Notes: generated from the letters alone by a model not told the origin. Counted from the stretch's first letter, positions 8,232 to 17,031 are shown. The stretch is DNA of 64,000 bases from HT1-32 sp040219025 (GCA_040219025.1 JAVJTE010000020.1:992001-1056000), one strand, 5' to 3'. Numbers and translations are program-made.

Positions 8232-10238
8232 ATGCCCGATTCTTCGTCCGCGGCCACCGCGACCCACGAAGAGATGGCGAACGCCATCCGTTTTCTTGCT
8301 GCCGACGCCGTTCAGAAGGCAAATTCCGGCCATCCGGGAATGCCGATGGGCATGGCGGATGTGGCGACGGTACTGTTCAGGGACTTCATGAAATTTGATC
8401 CGACGGCGCCGGACTGGGCTGACCGGGATCGCTTCGTGCTGTCGGCGGGTCATGGCTCCATGCTGCTCTATGCGATCCTCCATCTGACCGGCTATCCGGA
8501 CATGACGAAGGCAGAGCTTGAGAATTTCCGCCAGCTTGGCAGCATCACCGCCGGTCATCCGGAATATGGTCATGCCCAGGGCATCGAGACGACAACCGGC
8601 CCGCTGGGGCAGGGGATCGCAACCTCTGTCGGTATGGCGCTGGCCGAACGCATGATGGCAGCGCGCTTCGGCGACAATCTGGTCGATCACTATACCTATG
8701 TCGTCGCCGGTGACGGTTGTCTGATGGAGGGCATCAGCCATGAAGCCGTGTCGATGGCCGGGCATCTGGGCCTTGGCCGTCTGATCGTCCTGTTCGATGA
8801 CAATTCGATCTCCATCGACGGTTCTACCGACCTGTCCGTCTCTGACGACCAGCCTGCCCGGTTCAAGGCATCCGGCTGGCACGTGCAGTCCATCGACGGC
8901 CATGACCCGGAGGCGATTGCAAAGGCAATCAAGGCGGCGCAGCGTCAGAAGGGCAAGCCCTCGCTGATCTGCTGCAAAACCACCATCGGTTTCGGTGCGC
9001 CGACCAAGGCCGGGACCTCGGCAACCCACGGTGCGCCACTGGGACCGGACGAAATTGCCGGTGCCCGCAAGGCATTGAACTGGCCGCATGCACCGTTTGA
9101 AATTCCGGCCAATGTGAAAGCCGCCTGGGAAAAGTCGGGCAAGCGTGGCATGGCGTCCCGCAAGTCATGGGAAAAGAAGCTCGCAAAAACCGAAGCCGGT
9201 CTGCGTAACGAGTTCGTGCGCGTCTCCAAAGGCAGGTTGCATGACGGTTTCAAGGCCGCCGTGAATGCCCACAAGAAGCTGATGTCGGAGACCGCACCGA
9301 AGCTGGCGACCCGCGTGGCGTCGCAGAAAGCCATTGAGGCGATTTTCCCGGTAATGCCGGAAATGGCCGGCGGCTCTGCCGATCTGACCGGTTCGAACAA
9401 TACCAAGGTTGCCGGTCAGAACCCGGTCACCCGGGATGATTTCTCCGGGGCCTATATCTATTACGGCGTGCGTGAACATGGCATGGCCGCGGCGATGAAC
9501 GGTATTGCGCTGCATGGCGGGTTGCGTCCCTATGGCGGCACCTTCATGGTCTTCACCGACTACTGCCGTCCCTCGATCCGGCTGTCGGCGCTGATGCGCC
9601 AGCCGGTCGTCTATGTCATGACCCATGATTCCATCGGACTTGGCGAGGATGGTCCGACCCATCAGCCGGTTGAGCATCTGGCCAGCCTGCGGGCGATGCC
9701 GAACGTCATGGTGATGCGTCCCTGTGATGTGGTCGAGACCATGGAATGCTGGGCGCTGGCCCTGGAATCGACGGATGCACCTTCCATTCTGGCCCTCACC
9801 CGCCAGGGCCTGCCGACCATCCGTACCCTGCACACGGAAGACAATCTCTCCGGTCGCGGTGCCTATGTGATGTTTGAAGCCGAAGGCGGTCCCCGTGCGG
9901 CGACCATCATCGCGACCGGTTCTGAAGTTGAACTGGCTGTTGCTGCCCGTTTGGACCTGCAGGCAGCCGGTATCCCGACAGCCGTTGTCTCCATGCCCTG
10001 TCAGGAACTGTTTGATCAGCAGGATGCTGCCTACAAGGCCGCTGTCCTCGGCGCGCCCGGTGGTCTTCGTGTCTCGATCGAGGCCGGCATCACCTGGGGC
10101 TGGGAACGCTATATCGGTGATAACGGTGTTGCCATCGGTATGACCGGCTTCGGTGCCTCCGCCCCGGCTGATCAGCTCTACAAGCATTTCGGCATCACGT
10201 CGGATGCCGTGGTGGAAGCGGTGAAGGCACGGATCTGA
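8232..10238 (+). CDS. tkt: Transketolase
   Basis: Thiamine-diphosphate enzyme of the pentose-phosphate pathway that moves two-carbon units between ketoses and aldoses. The 668-residue length is standard. Visible signatures are ANSGHPGMPMGMA near the N-terminus, LSAGHGSMLLYA, the ThDP/metal motif from GDGCLMEG to FDDNSISIDG, and the C-terminal YYGVREHGMAAAMNGIA with the catalytic Glu. The ATG at 8232 stands behind AGGAG. The stop overlaps the pgk start (TGATG), making tkt the first gene of a tkt-pgk-fba operon. Confidence 0.97.
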   Translation: MPDSSSAATATHEEMANAIRFLAADAVQKANSGHPGMPMGMADVATVLFRDFMKFDPTAPDWADRDRFVLSAGHGSMLLYAILHLTGYPDMTKAELENFRQLGSITAGHPEYGHAQGIETTTGPLGQGIATSVGMALAERMMAARFGDNLVDHYTYVVAGDGCLMEGISHEAVSMAGHLGLGRLIVLFDDNSISIDGSTDLSVSDDQPARFKASGWHVQSIDGHDPEAIAKAIKAAQRQKGKPSLICCKTTIGFGAPTKAGTSATHGAPLGPDEIAGARKALNWPHAPFEIPANVKAAWEKSGKRGMASRKSWEKKLAKTEAGLRNEFVRVSKGRLHDGFKAAVNAHKKLMSETAPKLATRVASQKAIEAIFPVMPEMAGGSADLTGSNNTKVAGQNPVTRDDFSGAYIYYGVREHGMAAAMNGIALHGGLRPYGGTFMVFTDYCRPSIRLSALMRQPVVYVMTHDSIGLGEDGPTHQPVEHLASLRAMPNVMVMRPCDVVETMECWALALESTDAPSILALTRQGLPTIRTLHTEDNLSGRGAYVMFEAEGGPRAATIIATGSEVELAVAARLDLQAAGIPTAVVSMPCQELFDQQDAAYKAAVLGAPGGLRVSIEAGITWGWERYIGDNGVAIGMTGFGASAPADQLYKHFGITSDAVVEAVKARI

Positions 10239-11431
10239 TGAGCGGCTTCAACACCATCGATGATCTGGATGTCAAAGGTAAGACGGTTCTCGTTCGCGCC
10301 GATCTGAACGTGCCGATGCAGAATGGTGTGATCTCTGATGACACCCGCATCCGCCGCTTTGTCCCGACCGCGAAGGATCTGGCGGCGGCCGGGGCGAAGG
10401 TGGTGATCCTGTCGCATTTCGGTCGCCCCAAGGGCAAGGTTGATCCGGCAAACTCGCTGAAACCGCTGGCCGGTCCGCTGTCGGAAGCACTTGGCGCGCC
10501 GGTGGCGTTTGGTGAGGACTGTATCGGCACACCGGCCCGGGCCGTGATTGGCAATTGTGCGCCCGGCGGCTTCGTGCTGCTGGAGAATCTCCGCTTTCAT
10601 GGCGGCGAAGAAGCCAACGACAACGATTTCGCTGATGCGCTGGCGGAACTCGGTGACATCTTCGTCAATGACGGGTTTTCGGTTTCACACCGGGCCCATG
10701 CCTCGGTTGAAGGTCTGGCCCGGCGGCTGCCGAATGCGGCAGGTCGTCTGATGCAGACAGAACTGGATGCCCTGCAGAAGGCGCTGGGTAACCCCGAACG
10801 TCCGGTCTGTGCCATCGTCGGTGGTTCCAAGGTGTCGACCAAGCTTGACCTGCTGGGCAATCTGGTTGGCCGGGTCGACAAGCTGGTGATCGGCGGCGGC
10901 ATGGCGAATACCTTTCTCGCCGCGCTGGGAACCGATGTCGGCAAGTCGCTCTGCGAACATGAAATGCTGGATACGGCCCGCGCCATCATGGGCAAGGCCG
11001 ATGCGGCGGGATGCGAGATCGTGCTGCCGCGTGATGCGGTTGTCGCCGCAACACTGGCCGAAGGGGTCGAGACGGATGTTGTCGAAGTCGGCGGCGTGCC
11101 GTCCGACCGGATGATCCTTGATGTTGGACCGATGGCAACGGCGTCACTCTGTGATCTGCTGGAGACCTGCAAGACGCTGGTCTGGAACGGCCCGCTCGGC
11201 GCGTTCGAGTTCAAGCCCTTCGATGAAGGCACCAATGCGGTTGCCAGGAAGGCGGCAGAGCTGACCCGCGACGGCAAGCTGCTCAGCGTCGCCGGTGGCG
11301 GCGACACGGTATCTGCACTGGCGACGGCTGGTGTTCAGGATCACTTTACTTATGTATCATCAGCAGGTGGTGCCTTTCTGGAATGGCTGGAAGGCAAGAC
11401 GCTTCCGGGTGTCGCCGCGCTGGAAAGGTAA
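10238..11431 (+). CDS. pgk: Phosphoglycerate kinase
   Basis: Glycolytic/gluconeogenic kinase that exchanges a phosphate between 1,3-bisphosphoglycerate and ADP. The 397-residue protein shows VLVRADLNVPM near the N-terminus, the substrate-binding HFGRPKG, LLENLRFHGGEE, the hinge segment VGGSKVSTKL, and the nucleotide-binding GGGDTVSAL at the C-terminus. All are intact. Its start overlaps the tkt stop by one base and fba follows after 58 bases. In many relatives gap sits between tkt and pgk; here it is absent. Confidence 0.97.
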   Translation: MSGFNTIDDLDVKGKTVLVRADLNVPMQNGVISDDTRIRRFVPTAKDLAAAGAKVVILSHFGRPKGKVDPANSLKPLAGPLSEALGAPVAFGEDCIGTPARAVIGNCAPGGFVLLENLRFHGGEEANDNDFADALAELGDIFVNDGFSVSHRAHASVEGLARRLPNAAGRLMQTELDALQKALGNPERPVCAIVGGSKVSTKLDLLGNLVGRVDKLVIGGGMANTFLAALGTDVGKSLCEHEMLDTARAIMGKADAAGCEIVLPRDAVVAATLAEGVETDVVEVGGVPSDRMILDVGPMATASLCDLLETCKTLVWNGPLGAFEFKPFDEGTNAVARKAAELTRDGKLLSVAGGGDTVSALATAGVQDHFTYVSSAGGAFLEWLEGKTLPGVAALER

Positions 11432-11489
11432 TCACGACCGGGCGGGCAGCCCCGAGCAATAGCCCCCCACTTACGAACGGGAGAGAAAA

Positions 11490-12575
11490 ATGGCTTTGAT
11501 TTCAATGCGTCAGATGCTGGATCACGCAGCCGAATACGGGTATGGCGTGCCGGCCTTCAACATCAACAACATGGAACAGATGCTGTCGATCATGTCGGCG
11601 GCCTCGAAAACCGAGTCGCCGGTTATTCTGCAGGCCAGCCGCGGTGCCCGCGCTTACGCTAATGATATCGTGCTGCGCCACCTCATTCAGGCGGCTGTTG
11701 AAATGTACCCGGATATCCCGGTCTGCATGCATCAGGATCACGGCAACAATCCGGCCACCTGTTTCTCTGCCATCCAGAACGGCTTTACCTCCGTCATGAT
11801 GGACGGCTCGCTTGAAGAAGATGCAAAAACCCCGGCCTCCTACGACTACAATGTCGAGGTGACGGCGAAGGTGGTGGAGACTGCACATCAGGTCGGCGTG
11901 TCGGTGGAGGGCGAGCTCGGCTGCCTCGGTTCACTGGAAACCGGCGAGGGCGAGAAGGAAGACGGCCATGGCTTTGAAGGCAAGCTCGACAAGGATATGC
12001 TGCTGACCGATCCGGAACAGGCTGCCGATTTCATCAGCCGTACCCATTGCGATGCGCTGGCGGTTGCTATCGGCACCAGCCACGGCGCCTACAAGTTCTC
12101 CCGCAAGCCGACCGGCGACATTCTCGCCATGAACGTCATCAAGGCGATTCACGAAAAGCTGCCGGACACCCATCTGGTCATGCATGGCTCGTCATCGGTA
12201 CCGCAGGACCTGCAGGACATCATCAACCAGTATGGTGGCGAAATGCCGCAGACCTATGGCGTGCCGGTCGAGGAAATCGTTGAAGGCATCAAGTTCGGTG
12301 TGCGCAAGATCAACATCGATACCGACAACCGGATGGCCATCACCGGCATGTACCGGAAAGTCGCCGCCGAGAAGAAAGCGGAAATCGATCCCCGGGCCTT
12401 CAACAAACCGGCCATCGCCGCGATGGAGAAGGTCTGCATCGCGCGCTTTGAATCCTTCAATACCGCCGGTCAGGCCAGCAAGCTGAAAGCCATTCCGCTC
12501 TCCGACATGGCCGCCCGTTACGCGTCGGGCTCGCTCGCCCCGTCCGTGAAGCAGTCACAGGCCGCGGCGCAGTAA
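11490..12575 (+). CDS. fba: Class II fructose-bisphosphate aldolase
   Basis: Zinc-dependent aldolase that interconverts fructose 1,6-bisphosphate and the two triose phosphates. The 361-residue product has the class II pattern: MHQDHGNNP near residue 80, VEGELGCLGSLETGE, the zinc ligand in AIGTSHGAYKF, the second in LVMHGSSSVP, and the phosphate-binding GVRKINIDTDNR. The longer form with the EKEDGHGFEGKLD insertion resembles the CbbA-like subtype often named in Calvin-cycle clusters, but no RuBisCO or phosphoribulokinase gene is present. GGGAGAG precedes the ATG. Confidence 0.95.
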   Translation: MALISMRQMLDHAAEYGYGVPAFNINNMEQMLSIMSAASKTESPVILQASRGARAYANDIVLRHLIQAAVEMYPDIPVCMHQDHGNNPATCFSAIQNGFTSVMMDGSLEEDAKTPASYDYNVEVTAKVVETAHQVGVSVEGELGCLGSLETGEGEKEDGHGFEGKLDKDMLLTDPEQAADFISRTHCDALAVAIGTSHGAYKFSRKPTGDILAMNVIKAIHEKLPDTHLVMHGSSSVPQDLQDIINQYGGEMPQTYGVPVEEIVEGIKFGVRKINIDTDNRMAITGMYRKVAAEKKAEIDPRAFNKPAIAAMEKVCIARFESFNTAGQASKLKAIPLSDMAARYASGSLAPSVKQSQAAAQ

Positions 12576-12626
12576 ACATCCGGTACCGCGGTTTTTTGTG
12601 CCTGTCGATATGCCCTCTCCCGCAGT

Positions 12627-12665
12627 CATCTCCTCGTCCTGAAACGGGTTCAGGACGAGGAGATG
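12627..12665. repeat. Long perfect intergenic palindrome (17-bp arms)
   Basis: Left arm 12627-12643 (CATCTCCTCGTCCTGAA) is perfectly complementary to right arm 12649-12665, with a 5-base loop ACGGG. No T-tract follows. The core CCTGAA...TTCAGG resembles the small palindromic repeats scattered between genes in many alphaproteobacteria. The 296-base gap between fba and the next gene holds this element and the related one at 12760 and no gene. Confidence 0.75.
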
Positions 12666-12759
12666 GATAACCAAACAAGGTTGGATAACAGGGAGGGGTA
12701 CGTAACAGGGAATAATGAAGGGCTGAAGATCAGATCCCGTATTTCTAACCTGCTCCCTC

Positions 12760-12780
12760 ATCCTGAATTCATTTCAGGAT
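12760..12780. repeat. Second, shorter palindrome of the same type
   Basis: ATCCTGAA (12760-12767) pairs with TTCAGGAT (12773-12780) across a 5-base loop. The core TCCTGAA/TTCAGGA is shared with the element 117 bases upstream, and the flanking CCTCATCCTGAA echoes it, so the two look like diverged copies of one repeat family. Confidence 0.6.
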
Positions 12781-12871
12781 CCCCGTAAGAATATCAACTC
12801 CCGCGCTTGCCGGTCTTTGCATTCGGGGCGGCGACGGCGGATGATGGCAGGACGGGTCGGGAGGATGACAG

Positions 12872-13780
12872 ATGAGTGACGGGATGCGGATCGGGGTGTT
12901 CGGGCTGGGGTCGATGGGATATGGCGTGGCACAGTCGCTGCTGCGGGCCGGGCATCAGGTCTGGGGCTTTGACCCCAACCAGACGCAGGTTGAGAGATTC
13001 GTCAGCGAGGGCGGCAAGACCGGCGCTGCGGAAGAGGTAGCCGACGATCTCGATATCGCCGTGCTGGTGGTCCTCAACGCCGACCAGACACGGATGGTGC
13101 TGACCGGCGACGGGGGGCTGATCGGGCGGATGCCGGATGGTGCGGGGATTATTTCCTGTGCCACCGTGTCACCGGATTTCGCCCGCGAGATGGAAGCGGC
13201 GGCAGAAGCGGCGGACCTGCATTATCTCGACGCACCGATTTCCGGTGGCTCGGTGAAGGCCGCGGAGGGCAGGCTGTCGGTGATGGCGGCTGGCCGGCCT
13301 GCTGCCTTTGCCGCCGTGAAGCCCGCGCTGGACGCAATGGCAGAGACGATCTTCGAGCTGGGCGACAGTGCCGGGCCGGGATCCGCCCTGAAGGCAGTAA
13401 ACCAGTTGCTGGCGGGTGTGCATATCGCGGCAATGGGCGAGGCTATGACCTTTGGCATGACGCAGGGTGTCGATCCGGCGAAGCTGGTCGAGGTGATCAG
13501 CCAGTGCGCCGGGACCTCCTGGATGTTCGAGAACCGGGCACCGCATGTGGTCAATGGGGATTACACGCCGCACTCGGCGGTCAATATCTGGCCGAAGGAT
13601 CTGGGCATTGTGCTGGATATCGCACGGGGTGCAAAATTCGGTGCACCGCTGACCGCCGCCGCCCTGCAGCAGTTTCTCGCTGCCGCAGGCTCCGGGCTGG
13701 GCGGCGAGGATGACGCCGCCGTCGCCAAGGTCTATGCCCGCAATGCAGGGCTGACCCTGCCGGGGGGAGATGCCAAATGA
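12872..13780 (+). CDS. ltnD: L-threonate dehydrogenase-like enzyme (3-hydroxyisobutyrate dehydrogenase family)
   Basis: A 302-residue beta-hydroxyacid dehydrogenase: Rossmann motif GVFGLGSMGYGVAQSL, substrate loop DAPISGGSVKAAEG, catalytic lysine in GSALKAVNQLLAG. The assignment to L-threonate dehydrogenase (oxidation of L-threonate to 2-oxo-tetronate) leans on the translationally coupled otnI-type isomerase behind it, the known partner in acid-sugar catabolism. The stop overlaps the otnI start by four bases. GGGAGGATGACAG precedes the ATG. Tartronate semialdehyde or 3-hydroxyisobutyrate could be the true substrate. Confidence 0.75.
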   Translation: MSDGMRIGVFGLGSMGYGVAQSLLRAGHQVWGFDPNQTQVERFVSEGGKTGAAEEVADDLDIAVLVVLNADQTRMVLTGDGGLIGRMPDGAGIISCATVSPDFAREMEAAAEAADLHYLDAPISGGSVKAAEGRLSVMAAGRPAAFAAVKPALDAMAETIFELGDSAGPGSALKAVNQLLAGVHIAAMGEAMTFGMTQGVDPAKLVEVISQCAGTSWMFENRAPHVVNGDYTPHSAVNIWPKDLGIVLDIARGAKFGAPLTAAALQQFLAAAGSGLGGEDDAAVAKVYARNAGLTLPGGDAK

Positions 13781-14538
13781 GCTTTCGTTTTTCGGCGAAT
13801 ACCGGGTTTCTGTTCAAGGATCGCCCGTTCATGGACCGCATCCGGGCGGCGAAGGCCGCTGGTTTCGATGCGCTGGAATTTCATGACGAGGCCCGGGGGG
13901 AAGACCCGGCCGCGCTCGCAGACCTGCTGGCGGAGGCTGGCCTGCCGGTCTGCGGCATGAATGTCCGGATGGAAGGCAAGCCGGGCTGTGCGGCAATCCC
14001 CGGCCAGGAAGACCAGTTCCGGAAAGACATCGGGGAAGCGGCAGAGATCGCCGGGCGGATTGATGCCGGGGCCATCCATGTGCTGGCCGGCAAGGCAGAG
14101 GGTGCGGCAGCCCGGGCCGTCTATATCAGAAACCTCGCCGATGCGCTGGAGGCAACGGACCGGGTCATCCTGATCGAACCGCTCTGCGATGCCGCGATGC
14201 CCGGATATTTTCTGCGGACGGTAACGCAGGCCGCCGAAGTTATCGCAGAGGTCGGCCATCCCCGCCTGAAGATCATGTTTGATTGCTTTCATGTCGGTAT
14301 GGAACAGGGGGCCGGGGCGGTCGCAGACCTGTTCCGCAAACATGCGGCGATCATCGGCCATGTGCAGATCGCCTCGGTTCCCGACCGGGTTGAGCCGCTG
14401 TCCGGCGAACTGCAATATCCGATACTGCTGCCGGTGTTTCAGGAGGCCGGTTATCACGGCGCATTCGGCTGTGAGTACCGGCAGGCGGGAATCGACCAGG
14501 ACGCCGGCCTGGCCCGGCTGCGGCAGTCTCTGATGTAG
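13777..14538 (+). CDS. otnI: 2-oxo-tetronate isomerase / hydroxypyruvate-isomerase-like TIM barrel
   Basis: A 253-residue sugar-phosphate-isomerase-type TIM barrel. It begins with the strand FSANTGFLF, has FDALEFHDEAR, the metal-site segments VILIEPLC and KIMFDCFHVGMEQ, and ends with FGCEYRQAG. This is the Hyi/OtnI family layout. Coupled to an LtnD-like dehydrogenase, isomerisation of 2-oxo-tetronate to 3-oxo-tetronate is the best guess; hydroxypyruvate isomerase is the alternative. The OtnK kinase and OtnC decarboxylase needed next are not in this window. Confidence 0.75.
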   Translation: MSFRFSANTGFLFKDRPFMDRIRAAKAAGFDALEFHDEARGEDPAALADLLAEAGLPVCGMNVRMEGKPGCAAIPGQEDQFRKDIGEAAEIAGRIDAGAIHVLAGKAEGAAARAVYIRNLADALEATDRVILIEPLCDAAMPGYFLRTVTQAAEVIAEVGHPRLKIMFDCFHVGMEQGAGAVADLFRKHAAIIGHVQIASVPDRVEPLSGELQYPILLPVFQEAGYHGAFGCEYRQAGIDQDAGLARLRQSLM

Positions 14539-14576
14539 TACGGAGAGGCCGGGGACGTGCCGGTTGGCCGGAGGCG

Positions 14577-16013
14577 TCAGACCATCGCCGTCACATAACG
14601 TGTTTCCAGATATGCCTGAATGGCTTCTGCGTCGCCTTCGGTTCCATCACCGGAATCCTTGATTCCGCCGGACGGGACTTCCGGGAGGGACAGGCCCATA
14701 TGGTTGATGGTCAGCATGCCGCTTTCAACTTCCTGACCGAGCCGCTGGATGGTCTCGGCAGATGAGGAGAAAGCATAAGCCGCAAGGCCCAAGGGCAGGC
14801 GGTTGGCTTCGGCAATCGCGTCATCATGGCCGGAGAAGCGATTGATGACGGCGACCGGGCCGAACGGCTCGTCATTCATGATCTTGGCGTCTGTCGGTAC
14901 GTCAGTCAGCACCGTCGGCTGGAAGAAATAGCCCTTGTTGCCGATGAGCTCGCCGCCGGTGGCAAGCTTTGCCCCTCTGCCGGTGGCGTCGCTGATCATG
15001 TCTTCAATGACGGAGATGCGGCGTTCGTTGGCCAGCGGGCCCATCTCTGTGCTGTCTTCCAGTCCGTTGCCGATCTTTACCTGTTCCATGCGGCTGACGA
15101 AGCTGGAAATGAACTCGTCGGCAACCCCGTCCTGTACCAGAAAACGGGTTGGCGAGATGCAGACCTGACCGGCATTGCGGATATTGAACGGTGCCATGAT
15201 GTTGATGGCGCTCTTGAGGTCAGCGTCATCATAAATGAGAACCGGGGTATGACCGCCCAGCTCCATGGTGGCACGTTTCATATGCTGCCCGGCAAGGGCG
15301 GCCAGATGCTTGCCGATGGGGGTCGACCCGGTGAAGCAAATCTTGCGGATGACCGGATGCGGAATCAGATATTCCGAGATTTCGGCAGGCACACCGTAAA
15401 CAAGGCTGATGATCTCTGCTGGAACGCCCGCATCGGCGAAGGTGCGGATCAGCTCAGCGGGTGAGGCCGGGGTTTCTTCCGGTACCTTGACGATGATCGA
15501 ACAGCCGGCTGCCAGCGCGGCAGAAAGCTTGCGGACGATCTGGTTGATCGGGAAGTTACAGGGGGTGAAGGTAGCGACCGGGCCAACCGGCTGCTTGATC
15601 GCCATCTGGGTGACACCGGCAGCACGTGCCGGAATGATCAGGCCATAGGCGCGGCGGGCTTCCTCGGCGAACCAGTCGATGGTGTCGGCACCGCGCATGA
15701 TTTCGCCGACGGAATCGCCGAGCGGCTTGCCCTGTTCGCGGGTCATCAGCCAGCCGATGTCGTCGGCCCGTTCGCGCAGAATATTGGCGGCCTTGCGCAT
15801 GATCTGGTAACGGTCGAAAGCAGGGGTGGCGCGCCAGATGGCGAAACCTTTCTCCATCGCCGCAAGCGCCTTGTCCAGATCCGCCGTGCCGGCCATGGCC
15901 AGACGACCGATTTCTTCCTCTGTCGCCGGGTCAATGACCGGCAGCGACTTGCCCGCCTTGCCGTCACGCCATGTACCGTTGATGAAAAGCTTTACGTCAG
16001 CATAAGTCGGCAT
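14577..16013 (-). CDS. NAD(P)-dependent aldehyde dehydrogenase, succinate-semialdehyde type
   Basis: A 478-residue aldehyde dehydrogenase. The cofactor segment is FTPCNFPINQIVRKLSAALA, the general base lies in MELGGHTPVLI, the catalytic cysteine in NAGQVCISPTRF, and the C-terminal NDEPFGPV is intact. Family length and the opening KLFINGTWRDGKAGKSLPVIDPAT suit succinate-semialdehyde or ketoglutarate-semialdehyde dehydrogenases; the substrate is inferred only. The ATG at 16013 is chosen because homologues begin there; the frame stays open upstream without family similarity. It converges with otnI. Confidence 0.8.
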   Translation of the reverse strand: MPTYADVKLFINGTWRDGKAGKSLPVIDPATEEEIGRLAMAGTADLDKALAAMEKGFAIWRATPAFDRYQIMRKAANILRERADDIGWLMTREQGKPLGDSVGEIMRGADTIDWFAEEARRAYGLIIPARAAGVTQMAIKQPVGPVATFTPCNFPINQIVRKLSAALAAGCSIIVKVPEETPASPAELIRTFADAGVPAEIISLVYGVPAEISEYLIPHPVIRKICFTGSTPIGKHLAALAGQHMKRATMELGGHTPVLIYDDADLKSAINIMAPFNIRNAGQVCISPTRFLVQDGVADEFISSFVSRMEQVKIGNGLEDSTEMGPLANERRISVIEDMISDATGRGAKLATGGELIGNKGYFFQPTVLTDVPTDAKIMNDEPFGPVAVINRFSGHDDAIAEANRLPLGLAAYAFSSSAETIQRLGQEVESGMLTINHMGLSLPEVPSGGIKDSGDGTEGDAEAIQAYLETRYVTAMV

Positions 16014-16276
16014 GAGAGAACCCCGTCTGAATGTCAAAAGCGCCAGCTGGTAACCGTGTCGCGGGAAAGGCACGGCGAAAGCCATGCGGGCCGCGAAGAT
16101 GCCGCCCGCCCGACAGACTTGTAACGGCTTCGGTTGAAAGACTATGGGCTTCACAAGCAGGCAGGAGGGCAGGATTGTGCTTTCGTGTCTGTTACCGAGA
16201 GTACTCCGTTGTCCACTACTGCACTGTCTGGTGAGAACTTTGCACCAGCCCCTGTAGTTGTCTGGCCGAAGAAAAT

Positions 16277-16843
16277 TCAGGTGCCCGGATTTGTATCGAG
16301 CAGGCGAATGGCAACGGCTTTCGCGTCCTGAGCGGGATTATCAGTGTAGTCTAAATGAGCGGTCACGATCGCCCCTTCCTTAAGCAACAGAAGTTGCCGC
16401 GCCAATAAGTTCGGGTCAGACAGCCCCGCCTGCTCCGCCAATCTGGTGACGTGGCTCTCCAGCATCCGTTTATGTTCGGCGGACTGTTTATGGATTGGGT
16501 GGCTGTGGTCCTGAAATTCCGATGATGCCTTGATAAACATGCATCCTTGGTAGCCGGTTTCGGAAAACCATTCTTCAAGAGCGTCGAACATGGCGACGAG
16601 TTGTTGCCGGGGTGTTTTGCCCAACTCTTCCATGCGGCGATAGAGCCAGTTGCGGAAGTGTTCGTCGCGCAATCTCAGTGCCGCAAGGATGAGGTCCTCC
16701 TTGGTGCGGAAATGTTTGTACATCGATGTTTTCGAGATGCCCGTCTCGGCAACAAGTTTGTCCATACCAGTCGCATTGAAGCCGTTCCGATAGAAAACCT
16801 GCAGTGCCTTTTTGACCAGTTCGTCGCGTTTGCTGGGTCGCAT
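16277..16843 (-). CDS. TetR/AcrR-family transcriptional repressor
   Basis: A 188-residue regulator. The N-terminal helix-turn-helix reads KALQVFYRNGFNATGMDKLV, AETGISKTSMYKHFRTKEDL (residues about 12-51), and the rest is the helical ligand and dimer domain, with Cys in TGYQGCMFIKA. It is divergent from the cassette starting at 17088. The 244-base region between them holds two perfect 12-bp palindromes at the cassette promoter and a 10/12 match just before its own start. It most likely represses the cassette and itself, and is released by a small molecule or by thiol modification. Confidence 0.9.
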   Translation of the reverse strand: MRPSKRDELVKKALQVFYRNGFNATGMDKLVAETGISKTSMYKHFRTKEDLILAALRLRDEHFRNWLYRRMEELGKTPRQQLVAMFDALEEWFSETGYQGCMFIKASSEFQDHSHPIHKQSAEHKRMLESHVTRLAEQAGLSDPNLLARQLLLLKEGAIVTAHLDYTDNPAQDAKAVAIRLLDTNPGT

Positions 16844-16858
16844 ATTGAGAAAAATCCA

Positions 16859-16870
16859 TACTGATCTGTA
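16859..16870. promoter_or_regulatory. Degenerate TetR operator before its own gene
   Basis: TACTGATCTGTA differs from the two perfect sites (TACCGATCGGTA) at two positions and lies 16 bases upstream of the repressor start codon. This fits weaker autoregulation. Confidence 0.5.
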
Positions 16871-16977
16871 CAGTTAATATGATTATTTGGCGCCAGGAGG
16901 TCAAATTTTTTCTGCATTAAAACAATTAATTAGCGTCTTTCCGTCGCGCGAAATCAGAAATCTCAAAAAAAATACCA

Positions 16978-17031
16978 TTGACAAAAAATACCGATCGGTA
17001 CATTTATGTTTCCGAGAGTTACCGATCGGTA
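16978..17031 (+). promoter_or_regulatory. Cassette promoter with two perfect TetR operators
   Basis: TTGACA at 16978-16983 is a consensus -35. The first operator TACCGATCGGTA (16989-17000) fills the -35/-10 spacer, and a weak -10 follows at about 17002-17007. An identical second operator lies at 17020-17031. The two centres are 31 bases apart, three helical turns, so two repressor dimers would bind the same face of the DNA. The gene start is 57 bases further on. Confidence 0.8.

Noticed and set aside
9165..10187. A 340-codon open frame antisense to tkt
   Set aside because: The sense strand encodes an intact transketolase; the antisense product is low in hydrophobic core residues and resembles no family.
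8232..12575. tkt-pgk-fba as part of a Calvin-cycle cluster
   Set aside because: No rbcL/rbcS, prk or cbbR-like gene is present in the window; the CbbA-like aldolase alone is not enough.
12584..12600. ACCGCGGT followed by a T-run as terminator of fba
   Set aside because: The palindrome has no loop and only a few pairs could form, so it is too weak to call.
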